From contig NZ_JACFTB010000005.1 in the NCBI RefSeq assembly GCF_014281965.1, forward strand, positions 248,001 to 312,000: a DNA stretch of 64,000 bases, given 5' to 3'. Below the pieces are notes generated by a model. It had not been told where the DNA came from. It ran no database searches and saw only the letters and a list, made by a program, of their open reading frames with translations. Position 1 is the first letter of the stretch, and each line of letters begins with the position of its first letter. Positions 42,503-52,069 of the stretch are shown one piece after another. This DNA comes from Rhodococcus sp. BP22 (GTDB lineage Bacteria > Actinomycetota > Actinomycetes > Mycobacteriales > Mycobacteriaceae). The translations under genes were made by a program, and so were the position numbers.

Positions 42503-43666
42503 ATGGACAATTCGATTACCAAGAAACTCGCCGCCGCCGGACTCGTGCTCGGTTTGGTCGCCATCACGGCGTTCGCATTGATCACGTTCGCGGGCGGATT
42601 CACCAGCACAGTTCCGGTCACCGTCACCTCGGCGCGCGCCGGACTGGTGATGGATCCGCAGGCCAAGGTCAAGCTTCGCGGCGTCGAGGTCGGCCGTGTC
42701 GGGTCGATCTCGCAGGAAGACGGTATGGCTCGGCTCGACCTGGATCTCAATCCGTCGATGCTGTCGCTGATTCCGTCGAACGCTGCGGTGGAGATCAAGT
42801 CCACCACGGTGTTCGGCGCCAAGTACGTCAACTTCGTCGTTCCCCCCGACCCATCGAGCCAGAGCATCGAGGCCGGCGCCGTCATTCCCGCGGACAGTGT
42901 CACCGTCGAGTTCAACACCTTGTTCCAACATCTGTCGGAGGTTCTTCAGAAGCTCGAACCCGAAAAGCTCAACGCGACCCTCGGCGCGGTCTCCTCGGCG
43001 CTGCGCGGCCGCGGCGACCAACTCGGGTCCTTGCTCGAGGACACCGATTCCTATCTGAAGACAGTGAATCCGAGTCTTCCCGCGCTGCAACGAGATCTGT
43101 CTGCGGCAGCGATCGTCACCAATGTCTACGCCGACGCGACCCCGGACCTCATGCGGGTACTCGACAACGCGAGTGACACGGGCAAAACCATCGTCGAGCA
43201 ACAAGCGAACCTCGACCTACTACTGATGAACGTGACCGGTCTCGCCGATACTGCAACGCAGGTGCTGACCGAGAATCAGCAGCCAATCGAGACCGCACTG
43301 TCGACGCTGACCGACACCACGACGCTTCTCGACGAATACTCACCCGAAATCTCGTGCTTCTTGGTGGGGCTCAACAAGGGACGGAAGCAATTCGGGCCGA
43401 TGGCCGGTGCAGGAGACAGCGCCTCGCTCAAGCTCAGCACGAGCTTCGTGCTGGGTGACCCGGCGTACACGGTCGAAAAGGACCTGCCGAAGATCGCGGC
43501 CAGCGGCGGCCCCAACTGCTACGGGTTGCCCAACTTCGATCCGAAGCAGGCGCACTCACCGTTCGTCGTCGCGGACACCGCCGACGCACCGTATGTGCCT
43601 GAGACGCAGCCTTCCGTCAACGTGCCCACCATCTTCCAATTCCTGTTTGCGGGGGCGTGGCCATGA
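42503..43666 (+). CDS. mce4A: Mce4A substrate-binding/tunnel protein
   Basis: 387 residues. N-terminal TM or uncleaved signal (LAAAGLVLGLVAITAFALIT), MCE/MlaD domain (LVMDPQAKVKLRGVEVGRVG), then the long helical region that forms the periplasm-spanning needle with the other Mce subunits. Carries sterols from the mycomembrane to YrbE4A/B. The stop overlaps mce4B as ATGA. Confidence 0.95.
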   Translation: MDNSITKKLAAAGLVLGLVAITAFALITFAGGFTSTVPVTVTSARAGLVMDPQAKVKLRGVEVGRVGSISQEDGMARLDLDLNPSMLSLIPSNAAVEIKSTTVFGAKYVNFVVPPDPSSQSIEAGAVIPADSVTVEFNTLFQHLSEVLQKLEPEKLNATLGAVSSALRGRGDQLGSLLEDTDSYLKTVNPSLPALQRDLSAAAIVTNVYADATPDLMRVLDNASDTGKTIVEQQANLDLLLMNVTGLADTATQVLTENQQPIETALSTLTDTTTLLDEYSPEISCFLVGLNKGRKQFGPMAGAGDSASLKLSTSFVLGDPAYTVEKDLPKIAASGGPNCYGLPNFDPKQAHSPFVVADTADAPYVPETQPSVNVPTIFQFLFAGAWP

Positions 43667-44694
43667 GAAGTAATACGATAAAGCTTTCGATCTTCGCGCT
43701 GGTCATGGTGGTGATCTTCGGTGCTTTGGCATTGGTGTTCAGCCAATACCGGTTCGGTAGCACCGACTCCTACCATGTCGTGTTCAGCGATGCGTCAGGG
43801 CTCAAGTCCGGTGACAAGGTGCGCATCGCAGGGGTTCCCGTCGGAGCCGTGAAGGGTGTGGACGTCGGCGATGAGAACCTCGCCGAGGTCGAGTTCGACG
43901 TCGACTCGAAGTACCGCCTGCTGACGAGCACCGCGGCAACTGTCCGATACGAGAACCTCGTAGGCGACCGGTACCTCGAGCTCCTCGAAGGCCCCGGTGG
44001 GATCGAGGAACTCGACAGTGGCGGCACGATTCCAGTGAATCAGTCTTCACCCGCGCTCGATCTGGACCTGTTGCTCGGTGGGTTCAAGCCACTGCTTCGA
44101 GGATTGGATCCGCAGCAGGTCAACGATTTGTCCGCGGCGTTGCTCGGGGTCCTGCAAGGGCAGGGCGGAACCCTGGTCTCGCTTCTCGGTAACACGAGCT
44201 CGTTCACCAACACACTCGCTGACCGCGACCAGTTGATCGGCGACGTCATCACCAACCTCAACGCGACTCTCGGCACGATCGATCGTCAAGGAACCCAGTT
44301 CGAGACCACCATCGACTCATTGCAGCAACTCGTCAGTGGACTTGCTCAGGATCGAGACCCGATCGGTGACGCCATCCCGCGTATCGCCGGGGCAACAGGA
44401 GATCTGGCCGGGCTTCTCCAGGCGACGCGTCCGGATCTGCAGGCGATGATCGCTGCCGCGAACCGCACCGCGACCCAGTTGGACCTTGGAAAGGACAACA
44501 TCGATCAGGTGCTCACCCGGTTGCCGAGTGACTACAAGAAACTGATTCGAACCGGATCGTACGGCAGCTTCTTTCAGTTCTACTTGTGCTCCAACACATT
44601 CAAGATCTCAGGGCCAGAGGGTTCACCGACGCTGCTCGTTCCGACGGCGGTTCAGGATACGGGGAGGTGTGCAAACATCAATGACGTCAACTAA
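43663..44694 (+). CDS. mce4B: Mce4B
   Basis: 343 residues. One N-terminal TM segment, MCE domain (GLKSGDKVRIAGVPVGAVKG), helical needle region and a C-terminal beta end with a Cys pair (YLCSN...GRC). ATG 43663 overlaps the mce4A stop by 4 nt; an in-frame GTG at 43657 is rejected on spacing. Heterohexamer subunit. Confidence 0.95.
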   Translation: MRSNTIKLSIFALVMVVIFGALALVFSQYRFGSTDSYHVVFSDASGLKSGDKVRIAGVPVGAVKGVDVGDENLAEVEFDVDSKYRLLTSTAATVRYENLVGDRYLELLEGPGGIEELDSGGTIPVNQSSPALDLDLLLGGFKPLLRGLDPQQVNDLSAALLGVLQGQGGTLVSLLGNTSSFTNTLADRDQLIGDVITNLNATLGTIDRQGTQFETTIDSLQQLVSGLAQDRDPIGDAIPRIAGATGDLAGLLQATRPDLQAMIAAANRTATQLDLGKDNIDQVLTRLPSDYKKLIRTGSYGSFFQFYLCSNTFKISGPEGSPTLLVPTAVQDTGRCANINDVN

Positions 44695-45751
44695 AGCGGA
44701 TAAATCACCGAACCTCATCCACATCGGGGTCATCGGCATCGTGTTGGGGCTCTGCATCGTAATTGCGACGCTGCAGTACGACCGCCTGCCGTTCCTGAAC
44801 GGCGGCATCAACTACTCCGCGCTCTTCACCGATGCAGGCGGCTTGATGGTCGGTGACGACGTCACGGTCTCCGGCGTCAACGTCGGAAAGGTGGAGCAGA
44901 TCGAACTCGCAGATCAGGAAGTTCGCGTCGAGTTCACGGTGCGCGAGAACATCGAACTCGGCGAGGCCACTGCTGCGGCGATCAAGACCAACACCATCCT
45001 GGGCCGCAAGTCGTTGAAGGTGACGCCCGACGGACCCGGTTCCATCGATGTCCACGACACCATTCCGTCCTCTCGCACCAACTCCCCGTACTCGCTGACC
45101 GATGCACTGGGCGACCTCAGCACCACCATCTCCGACCTCGACACCCAGCAGTTGGGTGACGCGATGAACGTAGTGTCGGACACACTGTCCGACACACCGC
45201 CGGAGCTGCGTACCGCACTCGATGGCATCAGCAGGCTCTCGCAGAGCATCAACTCCCGCGACGAGGGCTTGCAGCAGTTGCTCGAGCGAGCCGAGAGTGT
45301 GACCGGAATCCTGGCCACCCGCAGCGATCAGATCAACCAGTTGATCCTCGACGGCAACGAGCTGTTCGGTGAGCTCGATCGCAGGCGTACCGCGATCAGC
45401 CAGTTGATCACCAACATTTCTTCGGTTTCTCGCCAACTCACCGGTTTGGTCCAGGAAAATGCAGCGCAGATGGGTCCAACACTCGAGAAGCTCAACTCGG
45501 TGGTGGCGGTACTGCAGAAGAACAACGACAATATCGCCGGCGCGCTCGACGGGCTGGGGCCATACATCAGCGCCCTCGGTGAAGCGGTTGCAAGCGGGCC
45601 GTTCTTCAACGCCTATATCCAGAACATCCTCCCGAGCTCGTGGTGGAAGACGATCGTGGACGGCGTCGTTGCTCCGGATCAATTGCCTGGCACTCTGCAG
45701 GATCTGCTTCCGAAGAATTCGCCACCCATCCTGAAACCTCCGGGGCAATGA
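44681..45751 (+). CDS. mce4C: Mce4C
   Basis: 356 residues. N-terminal TM (LIHIGVIGIVLGLCIVIATL), MCE domain (GLMVGDDVTVSGVNVGKVEQ) and a Pro-rich C-terminus (NSPPILKPPGQ). ATG 44681 overlaps the end of mce4B by 14 nt; a GTG at 44669 would add four residues and cannot be excluded. Confidence 0.94.
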   Translation: MTSTKADKSPNLIHIGVIGIVLGLCIVIATLQYDRLPFLNGGINYSALFTDAGGLMVGDDVTVSGVNVGKVEQIELADQEVRVEFTVRENIELGEATAAAIKTNTILGRKSLKVTPDGPGSIDVHDTIPSSRTNSPYSLTDALGDLSTTISDLDTQQLGDAMNVVSDTLSDTPPELRTALDGISRLSQSINSRDEGLQQLLERAESVTGILATRSDQINQLILDGNELFGELDRRRTAISQLITNISSVSRQLTGLVQENAAQMGPTLEKLNSVVAVLQKNNDNIAGALDGLGPYISALGEAVASGPFFNAYIQNILPSSWWKTIVDGVVAPDQLPGTLQDLLPKNSPPILKPPGQ

Positions 45752-45752
45752 C

Positions 45753-47000
45753 ATGAAGAAGAAGCTGCTGTATCTCGGTGCCGCCGTGCTGGCGATTATG
45801 TTGGTCGTGGTCGGCTACAAGGTGATCATCGGCCTGACCCAGAAGTCTGTGATCGCTCAGTTCTCCTCTACGACAGGCCTTTACGAAGGTGACGATGTCA
45901 GAGTGCTCGGCGTGACCGTGGGTAAGGTGAAGAAGATCGAACCCCAAGGTGACGACGCCCGCGTAAGCATGCAAGTTTCATCCAACGTCGCGATCCCGGC
46001 CGATGCCAAGGCCGTGGTCATTGCGCAGAGCCTGGTGTCTGCGCGGTTCGTCCAGATCACTCCCGTGTTCGCCGGCGGACCCGAATTGGCCGATGGGGAA
46101 ACGATTCCCCTCGAACGCACGGCGGTACCCGTCGAGTGGGACCAGATCAAGACCGAACTGACCAAACTGTCCACCTCGCTCGGACCGGAAGGCGTCGACG
46201 AGCAAGGACCGGTAGGCCGGTTCATCGACACCGCCGCCGACAACCTCGACGGGAACGGTGACACGCTGCGTTCGACTCTGCGTGAACTGTCCGACACCAT
46301 GCGAGTTCTGTCCGACGGCCGTACCGACCTCTTTTCGACCATCCGCAATCTGCAGGTGTTCGTCGGCGCACTCTCCAACAGTAACGATCAAATCGTGCAG
46401 TTCGGTGGGCGGCTGGCGTCGGTGTCGGAGATGCTCGCACAGAGTTCCGACGAATTCGGCACTGCCATGACCGATCTCAATGTCGCACTCGGCGAAGTAC
46501 AACGCTTCATTGCGGATAACCAGGCAGGACTGGTCGAGGGAGTCGGCCGGTTGGCTGATGCGACCCGCGTCCTGACCGACAAGCGGCCAGAGATCGAGCG
46601 CATCCTGCATTCTGGACCGAATGCACTCGCCAACTTCAACAACATCTACCAACCGGCGCAGGGTTCGCTGACCGGTGCCATCTCGTTGAACAACTTCGGC
46701 AACCCGATCAACTTCATCTGCGGTGCAGTGGCAGGCGTGGGGAACACCACGTCGGAGCGCAGTGCCGATCTGTGTAAGCAGTACCTCGGGCCAGTCCTCA
46801 GCTCGCTGGTCTTCAATTACCCTGCGTTTCTTGCTAATCCGACCACCGGAGCGGCTGCGAATCCGGATCAGATCGTTTACACCGAGCCTGGCCTCGAACG
46901 AGAGCAGGCGCCTGCGCCCGCTCCCAAGTCCGAGCCCATGGCCGATATGCCTACCGTCCAGGTTCCAAGCCTCGGCGACCTGTTGGGAGGCGGACGATGA
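45753..47000 (+). CDS. mce4D: Mce4D
   Basis: 415 residues. N-terminal TM after MKKK, MCE domain (GLYEGDDVRVLGVTVGKVKK), a long helical region and a Pro/Ala/Glu-rich C-terminal tail (REQAPAPAPKSEPMADMPT) that is surface or periplasm exposed. Stop and mce4E start overlap (ATGA). Confidence 0.95.
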   Translation: MKKKLLYLGAAVLAIMLVVVGYKVIIGLTQKSVIAQFSSTTGLYEGDDVRVLGVTVGKVKKIEPQGDDARVSMQVSSNVAIPADAKAVVIAQSLVSARFVQITPVFAGGPELADGETIPLERTAVPVEWDQIKTELTKLSTSLGPEGVDEQGPVGRFIDTAADNLDGNGDTLRSTLRELSDTMRVLSDGRTDLFSTIRNLQVFVGALSNSNDQIVQFGGRLASVSEMLAQSSDEFGTAMTDLNVALGEVQRFIADNQAGLVEGVGRLADATRVLTDKRPEIERILHSGPNALANFNNIYQPAQGSLTGAISLNNFGNPINFICGAVAGVGNTTSERSADLCKQYLGPVLSSLVFNYPAFLANPTTGAAANPDQIVYTEPGLEREQAPAPAPKSEPMADMPTVQVPSLGDLLGGGR

Positions 47001-48184
47001 GAACTCGTGCACACACCGTTGTAAAAGTCGGCGTCCTCGCCTGCGCCATGTCGATCACCCTTGCAGGCTGTGAATGGGGCGGCTTGAATTCCCTGCCACT
47101 GCCTGGCACTCAAGGTCGAGGCGACGGGGCCTATCAGGTGCAGATCGAAATGCCCAATGTGACTACGCTGTCGCAGAACTCACCGGTGACCGTCGACGAC
47201 GTCACTATCGGAACGGTGGACGCGATCACGGTTGAGAACTGGCACGCTCTGGTCACAGTGTCGCTGAACGAGGGCGTCGAGTTGCCAGAGAACGTCACGG
47301 CCAAGATCGGTCAGACCTCGCTGCTCGGGTCACAGCACCTCGCGCTGGTGCCACCGCCCGACCCCGAGGGAAGACTGCAGAACGGCGACCTCATTCCCAT
47401 CGATCGTGCCGGGGCGTACCCGACGACCGAGCAGACCCTGTCCTCGCTGTCCGTGGTTCTCAACGGTGGTGGTCTGGCGCAGATTCAGGACATCACCACC
47501 GAACTGAACAATGCTCTCGGTGGCCGCGAAGACTCGATCCGCGACCTGTTGCCGCGGCTGGACGAATTGGTCGGCAGTCTCGACGATCAGCGCGGTGACA
47601 TCATTGCGGCATTGGATGGAATCGATCGCCTGGCCGTCAATGTCGAGAACCAGAGCGCGACGCTGACAAAGGCATTGAACGAACTGCCACCGGCGCTCGA
47701 CGTCCTGATCCAGCAACGTCCGAACATCACCGGCGCCTTCGTTTCGCTGGGCCAGCTCAGCAACGTCGTGTCCCAGTTGGTCGAGACCAGTGGCGCAGAT
47801 CTGCAGACCAACATCGAAAGCATCACACCAGTGCTCAACGCGTTGGCCGATTCCGGTAGTGCGCTGACCGAAGTGCTGTCGGTTCTGTTGACCTATCCGT
47901 TCCCGCAGGAGGGCATCGACAACGTGATCCGCGGAGACTACGCAAACCTGGGGATGGTCATCGACCTGTCGCTTCCGAGGTTCGACGCCAACTTCCTTAC
48001 CGGAACGCCCCTCGCAGGTCGTATCGCTGGCCTCGAAGGCGCTCTCGGGGTACAGGCCGCACCGACCGCAGCATCAGCGGGCGATCCGCTGCGCGGACCC
48101 ATCAGCGCACCGACCCTGCAAATTCCAGGATTACCTGCGATTCCTCTGCCCACCATTCCTGGACTCGGGGTGCCTGCACCATGA
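46997..48184 (+). CDS. mce4E: Mce4E lipoprotein (LprN type)
   Basis: 395 residues. Type II signal peptide with lipobox LAGC (near residue 24), MCE domain (NSPVTVDDVTIGTVDAIT) and helical region. The only lipidated Mce subunit, as usual for MceE. Starts by ATGA overlap at 46997 and overlaps mce4F by 4 nt. Confidence 0.95.
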   Translation: MRTRAHTVVKVGVLACAMSITLAGCEWGGLNSLPLPGTQGRGDGAYQVQIEMPNVTTLSQNSPVTVDDVTIGTVDAITVENWHALVTVSLNEGVELPENVTAKIGQTSLLGSQHLALVPPPDPEGRLQNGDLIPIDRAGAYPTTEQTLSSLSVVLNGGGLAQIQDITTELNNALGGREDSIRDLLPRLDELVGSLDDQRGDIIAALDGIDRLAVNVENQSATLTKALNELPPALDVLIQQRPNITGAFVSLGQLSNVVSQLVETSGADLQTNIESITPVLNALADSGSALTEVLSVLLTYPFPQEGIDNVIRGDYANLGMVIDLSLPRFDANFLTGTPLAGRIAGLEGALGVQAAPTAASAGDPLRGPISAPTLQIPGLPAIPLPTIPGLGVPAP

Positions 48185-49584
48185 TGCTCACCAAATTCGT
48201 CCGCGTGCAGCTGATCATCTTCTCGATCCTCACCGTCATCGGACTCGTCGCAATGGCCACCCAATACGTCGGAGCGCCAGCGCTTGTCGGAATCGGCCGC
48301 TACACCGTCACTGTGCAACTGCCGACGACCGGCGGGCTGTACCAATACTCGAACGTGACCTATCGAGGCACCACCGTCGGTGAGGTGAAGTCCGTCGAAC
48401 TCACACCCGACGGCGTCGATGCCACGATGTCGATCGACAGCGACTATTCGATTCCTGCGGATGTCGATGCCCAGGTGAAGAGCGTCTCCGCCGTCGGAGA
48501 GCAGTACGTCGATCTCATCCCGCGGAGTTCGGACGGACCAGCACTGTCCAACGGTGATGTGATTTCGGTGGAACGCTCGTCGGTGCCGCAGGACGTCGGG
48601 CCGATGTTGGACCAGGCCGATACGCTCCTGAAAAGCATTTCCGACACCAGGCTTCGGACCGTCGTCGACGAGTCTTTCAAAGCGTTCAACGGAGCCGGTC
48701 CGGACTTGCAGAAGCTCATCGACTCGACCCGCTTGTTCGTGCAGGAAGCGAACGCCAATTCCGGAGAAACGATCCAATTGTTGGATCAACTCGGGCCGTT
48801 GCTCGACGGACAGGTCGTCAGCAGTGACGCTATTCGTTCCTGGACCAGCAATCTCGCTACTTTCACCGATCAGCTCCGTGCCAGTGATCCGGATCTTCGT
48901 GCCATCCTCGAGAAGGGGCCGAATGCGGCAGCGACCGCCAACAAGCTGTTCCAGGATCTGCAGCCGACGCTGCCGATTCTGCTTGCCAATCTGGTCAGCA
49001 TCGGTGAAGTCGGCGTCATCTACAACGCAGGCATCGAGCAGATCCTGGTGTTGTACCCGCCGATCACTGCAGCTTTGATGACCGCGGCGGGCTCCGGGCC
49101 AGCCGACGAGGGTGCCATCGTCAACTTCCAACTCGAAGTCAACGACCCGCCATCGTGCACAACAGGATTCCTTCCTGCCGATCAGCGACGCGATCCCAAC
49201 GAAATGTCCGTTCCGGATACACCCGCTGACCTGTTCTGCAAAGTCGATCAGTCCGAAAGTACCGCTGTCCGTGGCTCGAGGAACCTGCCGTGTATGGAGG
49301 TGCCCGGTCGACGCGCACCCACGCCGGAAATTTGCCGCAGCGCGGAGGGATATGTGCCGCTGGGCAACAACCCGCCTTGGGGCCCGGTCGAGCAGGGGGA
49401 GCCGTCGTACACCGAAATCCCCAGTGGTGAAAGCAGTGTCACTCCGGCAGTGGCAGCACGCCCGTACGATCCGCAAACCGGAATGTATGTCGCACCCGGT
49501 GGCGTCGCATACGCCCAACCCGGACTCAATGGCGGTGTCAACGATCTGCAGGGCCTCATGTCGGCCCAGCAGGGCACTGGTTAA
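48181..49584 (+). CDS. mce4F: Mce4F
   Basis: 467 residues. N-terminal TM (LIIFSILTVIGLVAMAT), MCE domain (GLYQYSNVTYRGTTVGEVKS), helical region and a Cys/Pro-containing C-terminus (DPPSCTTGF, PADLFC, LPCMEVPG). Shorter at the C-terminus than the M. tuberculosis protein as I recall it. Last gene of the operon; a terminator hairpin follows. Confidence 0.94.
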   Translation: MMLTKFVRVQLIIFSILTVIGLVAMATQYVGAPALVGIGRYTVTVQLPTTGGLYQYSNVTYRGTTVGEVKSVELTPDGVDATMSIDSDYSIPADVDAQVKSVSAVGEQYVDLIPRSSDGPALSNGDVISVERSSVPQDVGPMLDQADTLLKSISDTRLRTVVDESFKAFNGAGPDLQKLIDSTRLFVQEANANSGETIQLLDQLGPLLDGQVVSSDAIRSWTSNLATFTDQLRASDPDLRAILEKGPNAAATANKLFQDLQPTLPILLANLVSIGEVGVIYNAGIEQILVLYPPITAALMTAAGSGPADEGAIVNFQLEVNDPPSCTTGFLPADQRRDPNEMSVPDTPADLFCKVDQSESTAVRGSRNLPCMEVPGRRAPTPEICRSAEGYVPLGNNPPWGPVEQGEPSYTEIPSGESSVTPAVAARPYDPQTGMYVAPGGVAYAQPGLNGGVNDLQGLMSAQQGTG

Positions 49585-49597
49585 CCGCTTGCCCTTC

Positions 49598-49633
49598 GAG
49601 CCCACTCCACCGCAGGTGCGGTCGAGTGGGCTC
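49598..49633. terminator. terminator between mce4F and the esterase
   Basis: GAGCCCACTC pairs with GAGTGGGCTC, with an inner ACCGC/GCGGT stem, between two convergent genes. Confidence 0.8.
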
Positions 49634-49648
49634 TGTGGGTGGTTGTGT

Positions 49649-50590
49649 CTAGAGGTTGCGGGCAGCGAACGCCACAGCGAGATCCAGGACCGTCTTGCCT
49701 TCCGGCAGTGCGCTGGCCATGACGGGGAACGCGTGCACCTGCCCCCTCCACACATGCGTTTCGACGGTTCGGCCGGCGACGCCGAGCTTTCGGGTCATCG
49801 ATTCGACGTCGGGTCGCATGATTTCGTTTTCCGCCGTCGAAAGGAATACCGGTGGAAAGATCGACGGGTCGGCATTGACGGGCGAAGAAGCCCCGGGAAT
49901 GGTGTCGGGCCCGGCGAGCCAACGATCTTCGAGTGCAAGAACCTGCTTCATCGGAAGGTACGCATCCTTCTTCATGAACTTCCGCGGATGACTCTTCAAA
50001 TCCAGATTGAGCAAAGGGGAGAACCCCAACACCGCGGCCGGCGGCGTGAGTCCCTCCAGCACAGCAAGTTCGGCGACCTTCATGGCGAGATATCCACCTG
50101 CAGAATCACCTGCGACGATGATCTTGGACGGATCTGCAACCGTGCCCAGTGCAGCGCGGTAGGAGCTCATCGCGTCGGCGATGGATGTACCGATTCCGCC
50201 GTCGGGGATCTGTCGGTATTCGACGGAGTACACGGGCACACCTGCGCGAGCGGACATCGTGGCGCAGGCACTCCGGTGGGTGGCCAAACCGCAGAATACG
50301 AAGCCTCCGCCGTGGAAGTAGAGGATGGTTGCATCGGCAAGAGATCCCGTGGCAACGCGGGGGTGCATCGTCTTCTCGCATGGCACTCCGCCGAGGAATA
50401 CCTGCTCGATCGTGACGCGCTTGGGTTTCGGGAGTCGGTCGACGGCACGGTCGAGGTGACCGATCGCTCGGATACCGTTGTCGGTGAGTGGCCAGAGACT
50501 GAACGCCGGTTTCAGCGTCATCCGCATGGCATACGCCAGTACCCGCGCCTGCCGGCTGACGTCGTCGTGCCACGTGAGCGTGTGAGCCAT
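49649..50590 (-). CDS. HSL-family alpha/beta-hydrolase esterase
   Basis: 313 residues. HGGGFVF oxyanion motif, GDSAGGYLA nucleophile elbow, an acidic residue near TAENEIMRPD and His in RGQVHAFP: the hormone-sensitive-lipase family layout. No signal peptide. It lies between mce4F and the Mce-associated genes on the opposite strand, with a KstR-like box upstream (50640-50653), suggesting sterol-ester or lipid ester hydrolysis. ATG 50590 chosen (GAGGA upstream); frame open to 50614. Confidence 0.9.
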   Translation of the reverse strand: MAHTLTWHDDVSRQARVLAYAMRMTLKPAFSLWPLTDNGIRAIGHLDRAVDRLPKPKRVTIEQVFLGGVPCEKTMHPRVATGSLADATILYFHGGGFVFCGLATHRSACATMSARAGVPVYSVEYRQIPDGGIGTSIADAMSSYRAALGTVADPSKIIVAGDSAGGYLAMKVAELAVLEGLTPPAAVLGFSPLLNLDLKSHPRKFMKKDAYLPMKQVLALEDRWLAGPDTIPGASSPVNADPSIFPPVFLSTAENEIMRPDVESMTRKLGVAGRTVETHVWRGQVHAFPVMASALPEGKTVLDLAVAFAARNL

Positions 50591-50639
50591 AGGGAGTGGT
50601 CCTCTCGCAATCAACCCGAGAAGTGAGAGTATCAGCCCG

Positions 50640-50653
50640 GTGAACCAGTTCTA
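50640..50653. promoter_or_regulatory. KstR-like box in the esterase / Mce-associated divergent region
   Basis: GTGAACCAGTTCTA matches TnnAACnnGTTnnA except the first base. A weaker half-site (GTTCTA, 50715-50720) lies nearer the plus-strand gene. Confidence 0.6.
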
Positions 50654-50757
50654 GTTCTCGACCGTTCTGTTACCCACAGCGTGCACAATGTGTATGAGAT
50701 GTAGGTCGATACCCGTTCTAGTCGGCACGACCACTGGACGCAACGAGGAAGGTTTTT

Positions 50758-51519
50758 ATGGCAGACGACGAGGGCACGGCGCCGAGGCGCCCACGCCGTC
50801 GGGCAGTACGACCGGCAGGGCCTATCGCGGGCGAGACGACGTCGAAGGACGCAGTCGAAGTACCGGCAACCGCACAGGACTCACCCGTCGACACGCCGGA
50901 CCTGAAGAAAGAGGAACCAAAATCCTCCCTCGCCGAGGATGACGCCGAGAAGAGGCCGGCAACGCCGACGACGGGAGAGACTCGGCTGGAAGAAGAAAAG
51001 CCCGAGCAGGACGGGGATGCCCCGCATCCGAAAACGAACCGGCTCGGCCTAGTGCTGACGTCGTTGTTCGTCGTCGTGGTTCTCGCCCTACTCGCTGGAG
51101 GCGTCTACCTGTTCCTGGCCAATCGAGCGACGAACGCAGAAGACGCGCAAGCCGAGCGATTCGTACAGACCGCCCGACAGACCGTCTTGAATCTGACGAC
51201 AATTCATCCCGATTCGGCGCAAGAGGACGTGGATCGGTTGCTGGCCGGCGCCAGTGGTGATTTCAAGGCCGAGTTCGAGGGCCGTGAAGGGCCGTTCGTC
51301 GACGTCGTCAAGCAGGCTCGTGTCGACTCGAACGGTGAGATCATCGAAGCTGGAATCGAGAACATCAGCGACGAGGCAGCCGATGTCCTGGTGGCTGCAC
51401 GAGCAATGGTGAAGAACTCCGATGCCGAAGAACCCCAGCCGCGCGACTTCCGGTTGCGCGTAACAGTCGCTGACGACGGTGACGTGATGACCGCGTCGAG
51501 AGTGGAGTTCGTGCCGTGA
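50758..51519 (+). CDS. Mce-associated membrane protein (Rv3493c type)
   Basis: 253 residues. Charged, disordered cytoplasmic N-terminus (1-95), one TM helix (LGLVLTSLFVVVVLALLAGG) and an extracytoplasmic alpha+beta domain (FVQTARQTVLNLTTIHPDSA, SGDFKAEF) typical of Mas proteins, which stabilise Mce complexes. RBS GGAAGG. Stop overlaps the next start (TGATG). Confidence 0.9.
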   Translation: MADDEGTAPRRPRRRAVRPAGPIAGETTSKDAVEVPATAQDSPVDTPDLKKEEPKSSLAEDDAEKRPATPTTGETRLEEEKPEQDGDAPHPKTNRLGLVLTSLFVVVVLALLAGGVYLFLANRATNAEDAQAERFVQTARQTVLNLTTIHPDSAQEDVDRLLAGASGDFKAEFEGREGPFVDVVKQARVDSNGEIIEAGIENISDEAADVLVAARAMVKNSDAEEPQPRDFRLRVTVADDGDVMTASRVEFVP

Positions 51520-52001
51520 TGAAATCTGGAATTCTTTTGCGTAGCTTGGCCGTTGTCATCGTGTTGGCGCTTGCCGCCGGTGTCGGGGTGCTGTTCTATC
51601 AGTATCGGCAAAACGAGCAGACCGAGCAGGCACGCACCGATGCCGTAGCAGCAGCCTCGGCGCAGGCCACCTCGATGCTGGCCTACGACTTCGCCAATGT
51701 GGATCAGCAATTGGGCTCTGCTGCAGACGGTCTGACCGGAGACTTCAAAGACGAATACACCAAGTTGGTGACCGAAGTGATCGCTCCCAGTGCCAAGGAA
51801 AAGTCGCTCACCGTTCAGGTGACCGTGCAGGGCACCGCTGTCGTTTCGGCAGATCCGGACGATGCAACGATCTTGTTGTTCCTCAATCAGATCACCACCA
51901 GCACCGACGCGCCTGACGCTGCCAGCAGCGGAAGTCGGGTACGGATGACGATGGAAAAAATCGACGGGCGTTGGCTCGCAAGCGAGTTGGCTCCGGTCTG
52001 A
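51519..52001 (+). CDS. Mce-associated membrane protein (Rv3492c type)
   Basis: 160 residues. N-terminal TM (LAVVIVLALAAGVGVLFY) followed by the same Mas-type domain (SMLAYDFANVDQQLGSAADG, LTGDFKDEYTKLV), ending in a strand with RWLASELAPV. ATG 51519 shares its A with the previous stop; GTG 51516 is equally possible. Confidence 0.88.
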   Translation: MKSGILLRSLAVVIVLALAAGVGVLFYQYRQNEQTEQARTDAVAAASAQATSMLAYDFANVDQQLGSAADGLTGDFKDEYTKLVTEVIAPSAKEKSLTVQVTVQGTAVVSADPDDATILLFLNQITTSTDAPDAASSGSRVRMTMEKIDGRWLASELAPV

Positions 52002-52008
52002 GCGCCGC

Positions 52009-52056
52009 CCACTGGAGGCTGAGCGCTTTCCACTGGAGGCTGGGCGCCTCCAGTGG
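52009..52056. terminator. nested repeat terminator with alternative pairing
   Basis: CCACTGGAGGC occurs at 52009-52019 and 52030-52040, and its complement at 52046-52056. Either copy can pair, giving a tight (5-nt loop) or wide hairpin between convergent genes. Confidence 0.75.
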
Positions 52057-52069
52057 ACTATCGACCGAA

